64,000 nucleotides of DNA from Oxyruncus cristatus (taxonomy: Eukaryota > Chordata > Aves > Passeriformes > Cotingidae). The stretch covers positions 355,509 through 419,508 of the forward strand of contig VXAY01002054.1 of assembly GCA_013399855.1 (NCBI GenBank), read 5' to 3'. The notes below the pieces were generated by a model. It made no database searches. It worked only from the letters and a program-made list of their open reading frames with translations, and had not been told where the DNA came from. The position numbers and the translations under genes are program-made. Numbering within the stretch: position 1 is the stretch's first letter; every line of letters begins with the position of its first letter. Shown here piece by piece: positions 58,501-64,000 of the stretch.

Positions 58501-61500
58501 CACTGGGGTGGGAAGGGACTGGCCAGTTTTTTCTTGGACTAATCACATCGGGCAATGGAGCCAGCAGCAAACTGTGTCACGAAGAATGTAAAATATTGGC
58601 AACGTCCCAGGCCTTTCCATTAGGCTGGATTTCCTGCCTCCTTTCTCAAAACCGTGTTGATGTTGCTCCTTCTTGAAGAATTAAAGTATGTCAGATTCTG
58701 GCTTCTGTCAGGTCTCAGTGTTGTCAAGCCAGGCGTCCTCCCACAGCCCAGGAATCTGCTCTCTAAGGTTTTGAAATCAAGGCTTGAATTGTAATAGAGA
58801 ATTAACCTTTTCAAATTCGCCTTTAGCCCGTGCAATTCTGACTGTCTCCATATTCATATTGTAAATGGGGTTTATAAGGTTGCTGGAAAAAGCAAGGAGG
58901 TGAGATAGTTTGCCTTCTCCTTGGTGGAAAACAACATTGTTTAACCCTTGGTCTGGTGCAAAATGGCTTGGGGGGAGTGGACTTGCTTTTTGCTGAAGAC
59001 TGAGGGTACATTTGAGAGGCATGTGGGAGCTCAAACATGAGTCTGACCTTTCCCGTAGCAGGTTCCCAGCACACAGGGCTGACCAGCATCGTGGTTTGCA
59101 GCCTCTGCAGCCTGTCCACTGAAGGCTGGGCTTGCAGGCCCTGCCCAGAGTGTTCCCAGAGCTGCGTGCTGCACTCAGTCTGCCCCCGGCATCAGCACAT
59201 TCAGTGTCAGTGCGAGGCCACATTCAGTCCTGCTCTGCCGCTGCGGCTGCTAGCTCCAGCTCAGGAGTCAGCAACTCTTTGGACAGAGATCAAAGGCTTC
59301 ATCAGAGAACGGGGGTGCTGGTACTTCTGCTTGGTCTCTAATCAGAAAGACACAACCCCTCGGCAAGTCTCACTGACAGGACACGCAGGGCAGCGACTCC
59401 CTTCTTTCTGTCAGGGCTTAAGAGGTGGTTTTGATTTTTGGATGTGTGATTGTGTTCCTCAGTTGTCAGGCTGTGTTTAATTATTTAATTAGTCATGCAA
59501 ATTTCGCTGGCACTTTTTACATCTAAGTCATTACTCCAGCAATTAAAAGGCTGCTTTGATGAGCTGCTCTTGCAGTGCGTGGTGCGGCAGAGCCTGCTCA
59601 CCAACGTTTGGATGGGTGGGCGGTGAAATGATGAAGGAGATTTGCTTCTGGCTTGTTGAAGGACCATCAGGGCTATGGAGAGGAGGGGTCTGCTCCCGGC
59701 AGTGGAAGACCCCACACAAATTTGTGCACTGGTGATTTACTAGTCCGTGGGCAGTGTAAGATAACAAGAAATAGCTGGTCTCCATTGGAGTAAAATGTTT
59801 GCCCCGGGGCACTGCATGAACTCACCACTTGCAGTGTTATTGATGGCAGAGGGAGTCCCAGGGAGTCCCTCACAGGATGCATCATCAACTGTCCAACTAG
59901 GCAGAAACCTCCCAGTTTCCCCACTCAGCCTCACAGGAAATCAAAGGAGGGAACCTTTGATGGACAATGAGCTTTCTGAAGGAGAAAGATCCAGGGCCAT
60001 GTTCAATGGTGCCTTCAGACCAAATTGTGCATATCAACTTGTGTAAATTGGACAAAAACTGGTCAAGGTAACTGGAAGAGCAACGGTCCTCAGGCTTATA
60101 TGATGGGGGCAATTATTTTCTTGTATGTTTATGATATGCTGAGCTAAGAAGCAACATTTGTAGGTACCTCTCCTGCCAGAGGAACTGGTGGTGAACAGGA
60201 ATAATTTCCAGTGGCCCATGAGGGCACTGTGGGATGGGAGGTGGGGGTGGTGATCAGTGTGTGGAAGGGGTGTTTATTATATGGAGTGCAAGCGGTTTCT
60301 GTGAATGGATCTGAGTTTTACAGGCCTACAAAGCCCTGAGGGTAGAAACTTGTTCTGTTGTATCTGGAATGGCAGGAGAGACCCTTGGGATGGAGGGTCA
60401 AAGGCCACAGCCTGGTGTCATGCTGGGCACTTCAATTCGAGCCAGCACTGGTGGGCTTGAAGTGAGCTCCAAAGCTTTGATTATTGGTTCTTTGGAAATC
60501 CATTTATCCTGCCTATCACCCCCTCAAATTAGGTTTTGTTTCTCAGACCTTAATTGTTTTACTTTGTCAAACATTGTGTGTTGGGAAATCAATCTCGATG
60601 CTTTTGCTATTGCTGTCCCAAGGAGGCCTCCCCTTTCTCCAGCTTATTCCATTAATATTTATTGCACTTCCAGGTCGGATCCCAAATTAAAGTTTCTGTT
60701 ATTTCTCCATCTCCCTGATGCTTTCCCTGTACTTTTGATCAATGTTCAAGTTGCTTCGACTCTATAAATTTGTTGTCCTACATTTGCAGCCTCTAAACTG
60801 CAACTGTATTTTGCTTGCAGGCCTCCTGAATCCGCATCTCCTTGACACTGTCTTCTTCCAACCTCTTCTGTCTCCAACTCTTTTAGATCAGGAAGAAGTT
60901 GCTTAGGACCTTGTCACCCACCACTGCAATGAATGCTGCATTTGAGCCCTTGTGTCTGTCAACGCTGGGGGCGAGCTGGGGCCAGGCTTCACGTCGGAAG
61001 ATAGTAAGGAGGTTCTCCCTGAGGGAGGCATTAGCTTCCCACCGTCCTGCCCCAGCCAGGCTGGTTTGGCAGTAACTCCCTGCAGAACCAAGGCTGTTGT
61101 GTCTCTGTGGGGGTCTGACCTGCTCTGCTGAAGCCCTTAAATGGGCAGTGGGTGCGTGGCTGGGAGCTGGGGAGGCAGCTCTGCTGACATGGAGTTGGTG
61201 TGATGCTCCAGCATGCGAATGGCCACATTGTGCCTTTGCTGCTGAGATGCTTGATTACTCTCAGGGGGAATGAGACTTCCTTCTGGAAATCCTGTCTGGG
61301 AAAGCAGAGGAATCAGTGAGATGAATCCTCTGGGAAAATTCCCAGAATAGGAAAATGCTGTGTCTGCCTTTTGGAGCCAAACAATTGAGAGGCCCAGTGG
61401 CGGGCACCAGAATGGGCTTAGCGGGCTGGCCCTGCCCCGTAAGGCACAGCCCTGGGGGAGCAGAGCAGTGCAGTGCTGGGGCTGGAGGGGAAGCTCCCCA

Positions 61501-64000
61501 AAGGCAGCCTTCATCTAGACCAACCTCTGTCTTTTGGGGCAGGGGAGCGGAAAAGGACGGAGACTGGGCTGTCATGGTAAATAGCAAATGGCTTTTTTAA
61601 GCTGCCTTAGAGAGGAAAGGGGGTGCTGGCTGGCAGCACAGGAGCTTGGCTTTTCTCCCCTCCCAGCAAGCTGTCGGAGGAGGGGTGCCCGTGCATGCAC
61701 CACCAGGCTGGCAGCTCAGTGGCAGCAGACAAGTGATGTGAGCTGGCTTTCCCCCACCTCCTCTCCCCCTCCCACACTCCAAACCCTCTACTGTCTCTGC
61801 AGTGGGTGTTCCAGCAGCACCCGGGGTGCCTCTGGCCACCCTGCGGCCCCCAGGGAGGGGATGCTGTGACCCAGCAGCCTGGGAACACCACAGGGTTCCC
61901 AGTATGTGGAGCAATATGTTGCAATGGAATACCATTTTAGGCAGTTAATAAAAAGCAAAATGCTCTGCTTGTTACATGAAGCCACCTATGATTCAAGGAC
62001 CTCCAGATTGCTTAGTAATTGAGCACAGAGCAAGCAAAAGAAGAGAGGGGAAAGGCATTTTTTAGTGATAATTTAGCAATAATTTATTACTTATTTATGT
62101 TTATGTCTGGTTCCCATATCAGCCCGTGGGTGAGTGTGGGATGTGCACTGTGTGCTGTGTTTGGTGCAGGCCCAGGTCCCAGTGGTGTGTCCCAGCACAG
62201 GGCCCTCCTGCATGCTCTGGCAGCCAAAAGCCAAACTGTAAAGGCACTTGAAAAAAGGGAACATTCCCAAAGTCCTGGAGGAAAATAGTGTTTGGGCAGC
62301 CCAGTGAGTCACTGAAGGCTGCATGGATAGAAAGCCAGGACAGGAGGAAAACACCAGCATGAGAGCCAAGAAGACACATATTTCTGAACCACCTTCCTCA
62401 GCCCCAGCGTTTTTAAAATAACCATTTTCTTCCCATCTGTCTCTGAGCTAAAACCTCGGCCCCAAGGACACGACGTGCACCTGCCCTGCAGCTGAGCGTG
62501 GGATCTGGTCCCTCAGGATGGTGTGCAGGACCTTTTTTCCTGCATGCTGGATGTAGAGGGCACATTTCCCACGAGGAAGATGGAGCAGGTTCATCATGGC
62601 TGAGCACTCCCCCAGCTCAGCCGTGGGCATCAACTCGAGGGGAACTGCAGGATTCAGCCCCTTGAGATTGCTGACTCAGGGCCTCCCTTCTGGCTGCGGC
62701 CACTTCCTGGAGCTCATTGTTCAGCCACGTTTCCTTCCTCCCCAGTCCAGCACCGGTGAGGGAGTAGGATCCATTGGCTGGGGGATGACGGGTTCAGCTC
62801 CCAAGTGCCACTTCACCCCATTTTCAGCACATGCCCCTCCTCATCCTGCCACAGCAGCCATTTCCAAGGAGAAGTAAGGCTGCAGAGGAAGGGGAGATGC
62901 TCCTTCCCTGCCCTCTCCTCTTCCTATCTTTAGATCCACTGGGCACTCAGAATCCACCACTGCCTTCTGAAACTAATCCTCAGATGACAAGCTAAATTGT
63001 GGCAACATCTTGGAAAAACCTGCTTGGATGTCCTGACCAAAGTGTTTCACTTTGATAGCTCCCTAACTTTAGGCTTTGGGTATGTAGAAATAGGTGTTTA
63101 GGAGAAAATGTTCTTCAAAGCCTTTTGTGTCTTATGGAAAAGGAGAGAGCAACGCAAATGATCTGAAAAGTGCTGAATGAATGACGGGTGAAACCTGGCA
63201 GTGTCCAGCTGGTAGAGGCTTATGCAGAACTCAAGTCTGGCTCATTGTTTGTCACCTAATCTTTGCTTACCCTCAGGTTTACAGAAAATGGTTCTAGTCC
63301 CATTCGAATATGTCCCAACAGTCATTCCTGCCTGCAAAAGGAACTCTACCTTTCTCAAGGCCAAACAAATCTCATTGGTGCTTCGTTTGTTCAGCCCATT
63401 TATATTTCTTCTTCGTGTTGCTTCCTTTCAGCCCTCTTTGAATAAACTGGAACTGGATTATACCCTGGAAAGAGAATGCAGCAGGTCAATGGTAATGAGG
63501 AGCAGAAGTGGATTACTGGGGGCAAGTATTCGTTTCTAGAGGCTTTTGGAGGTAGCCGAGCTGCCAGGGAAACACATGGCCTTGTGGGGGATGGGGCAAA
63601 AGCTTGGGATAACCCCTCTGTTGAGGACAGAGCTGCATCCCTGCTGCTCCTCCTGCACTTGGAGTTGTCTTATCCCCGTAGGATGCCTGGTCTGGCCGCA
63701 TTGCCCGTCTCATTTCCAGACCTGTCTCAGCAGAGCCCTCCTAATTCAGCTGCTCCCAGGAAGTGCTGGGGCTCCTGCAGGGCTGGCAAACTGCTTGGCA
63801 GCAGCTCAGCCAGCCTGTCCCTGTGCAGTGATGCCAGTGGATGTGGTGTGTGGTGCAGGGATACTCAGGGAGGTCCTACTGCTCCTGCTGTCACTCACCT
63901 GGCAGAAAATGCTCCAGTAATCCAGCTTTACTCAAAGCCTTCTGGTATGTGGTATTTTTCAGCATTTTATTATCATTCCTCTTAATAAAAAAAAGGAAAA
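49561..64000. other. Upstream intergenic sequence, no gene recognised
   Basis: No domain, splice-linked exon series, RNA gene or clear repeat is seen. The longest frames (for example 147 codons at 59037-59480 and 169 at 63476-63985, both plus) have no recognisable homology and are overlapped by frames on the other strand or in other phases. Carboxylesterase genes lie upstream of GNAO1 in mammals, but no carboxylesterase motif was found. Confidence 0.6.
59474..59530. promoter_or_regulatory. POU/homeodomain motif cluster upstream of GNAO1
   Basis: Within about 25 bp there is TAATTA (59478-59483), TTAATTAG (59485-59492) and a perfect octamer ATGCAAAT (59495-59502). Octamer plus TAATTA pairs are bound by neural POU-homeodomain factors. 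The cluster lies about 14.5 kb upstream of the GNAO1 ATG. The enhancer role is inferred. Confidence 0.35.

Overview
The window looks like bird nuclear DNA. The evidence is several CR1-type LINE fragments, most of them copied from their 3' ends, inside long stretches of low-CpG sequence with no genes, together with one recognisable vertebrate gene. I cannot name the species. The gene is GNAO1 (the G-protein alpha-o subunit) on the minus strand, of which only the 5' end is present. Exon 1 (44910 down to 44793), an 84-bp intron 1, and the 43-bp exon 2 (44708 down to 44666) encode residue 1 through part of codon 54: the lipidated N-terminus, the N-terminal helix, strand beta-1 and the whole GTP-binding P-loop.

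Layout, left to right. Positions 1-44665 are the first part of GNAO1 intron 2. I found no exon 3 on the minus strand, so the intron is longer than 44.6 kb here. It holds old CR1/L3-like fragments (2175-2776, 5702-5970, 33195-33562), small CpG clusters (about 16555-16700, 18690-18890), several TAAT-rich tracts that resemble enhancers, an AT microsatellite (42740-42757), a roughly 240-bp CACACT/CACTCA tract (43395-43636), and a CpG-rich block (43637-44665) that reaches the exons. Positions 44911-45334 are the GC-rich 5' UTR and promoter. They are cut by an assembly gap (45335-45452). A CR1 fragment begins about 65 bp beyond the gap. Positions 45891-64000 are upstream intergenic sequence in which I recognise only two more CR1-like fragments (48720-49020 and 49310-49560) and no coding exon.

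The strongest regulatory signal is a pair of perfect REST/NRSF half-sites (44505-44513 and 44524-44533) in the same orientation, 10 bp apart, 133 bp into intron 2. This is the spacing class of the expanded non-canonical RE1, and GNAO1 is a neuron-enriched gene. A lone REST half-site lies 0.8 kb away at 43704-43713. Other notable points are that intron 1 is a multiple of three with no in-frame stop, so retaining it would insert 28 residues into the P-loop; a plus-strand TATA box at 44341 that could start an antisense transcript; a G-quadruplex-prone stretch just after the exon 2 donor; and a U-rich run ending 10 nt before the start codon. Nearly all open reading frames in the window look like chance frames in non-coding DNA. 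I found no wholly new genetic system.
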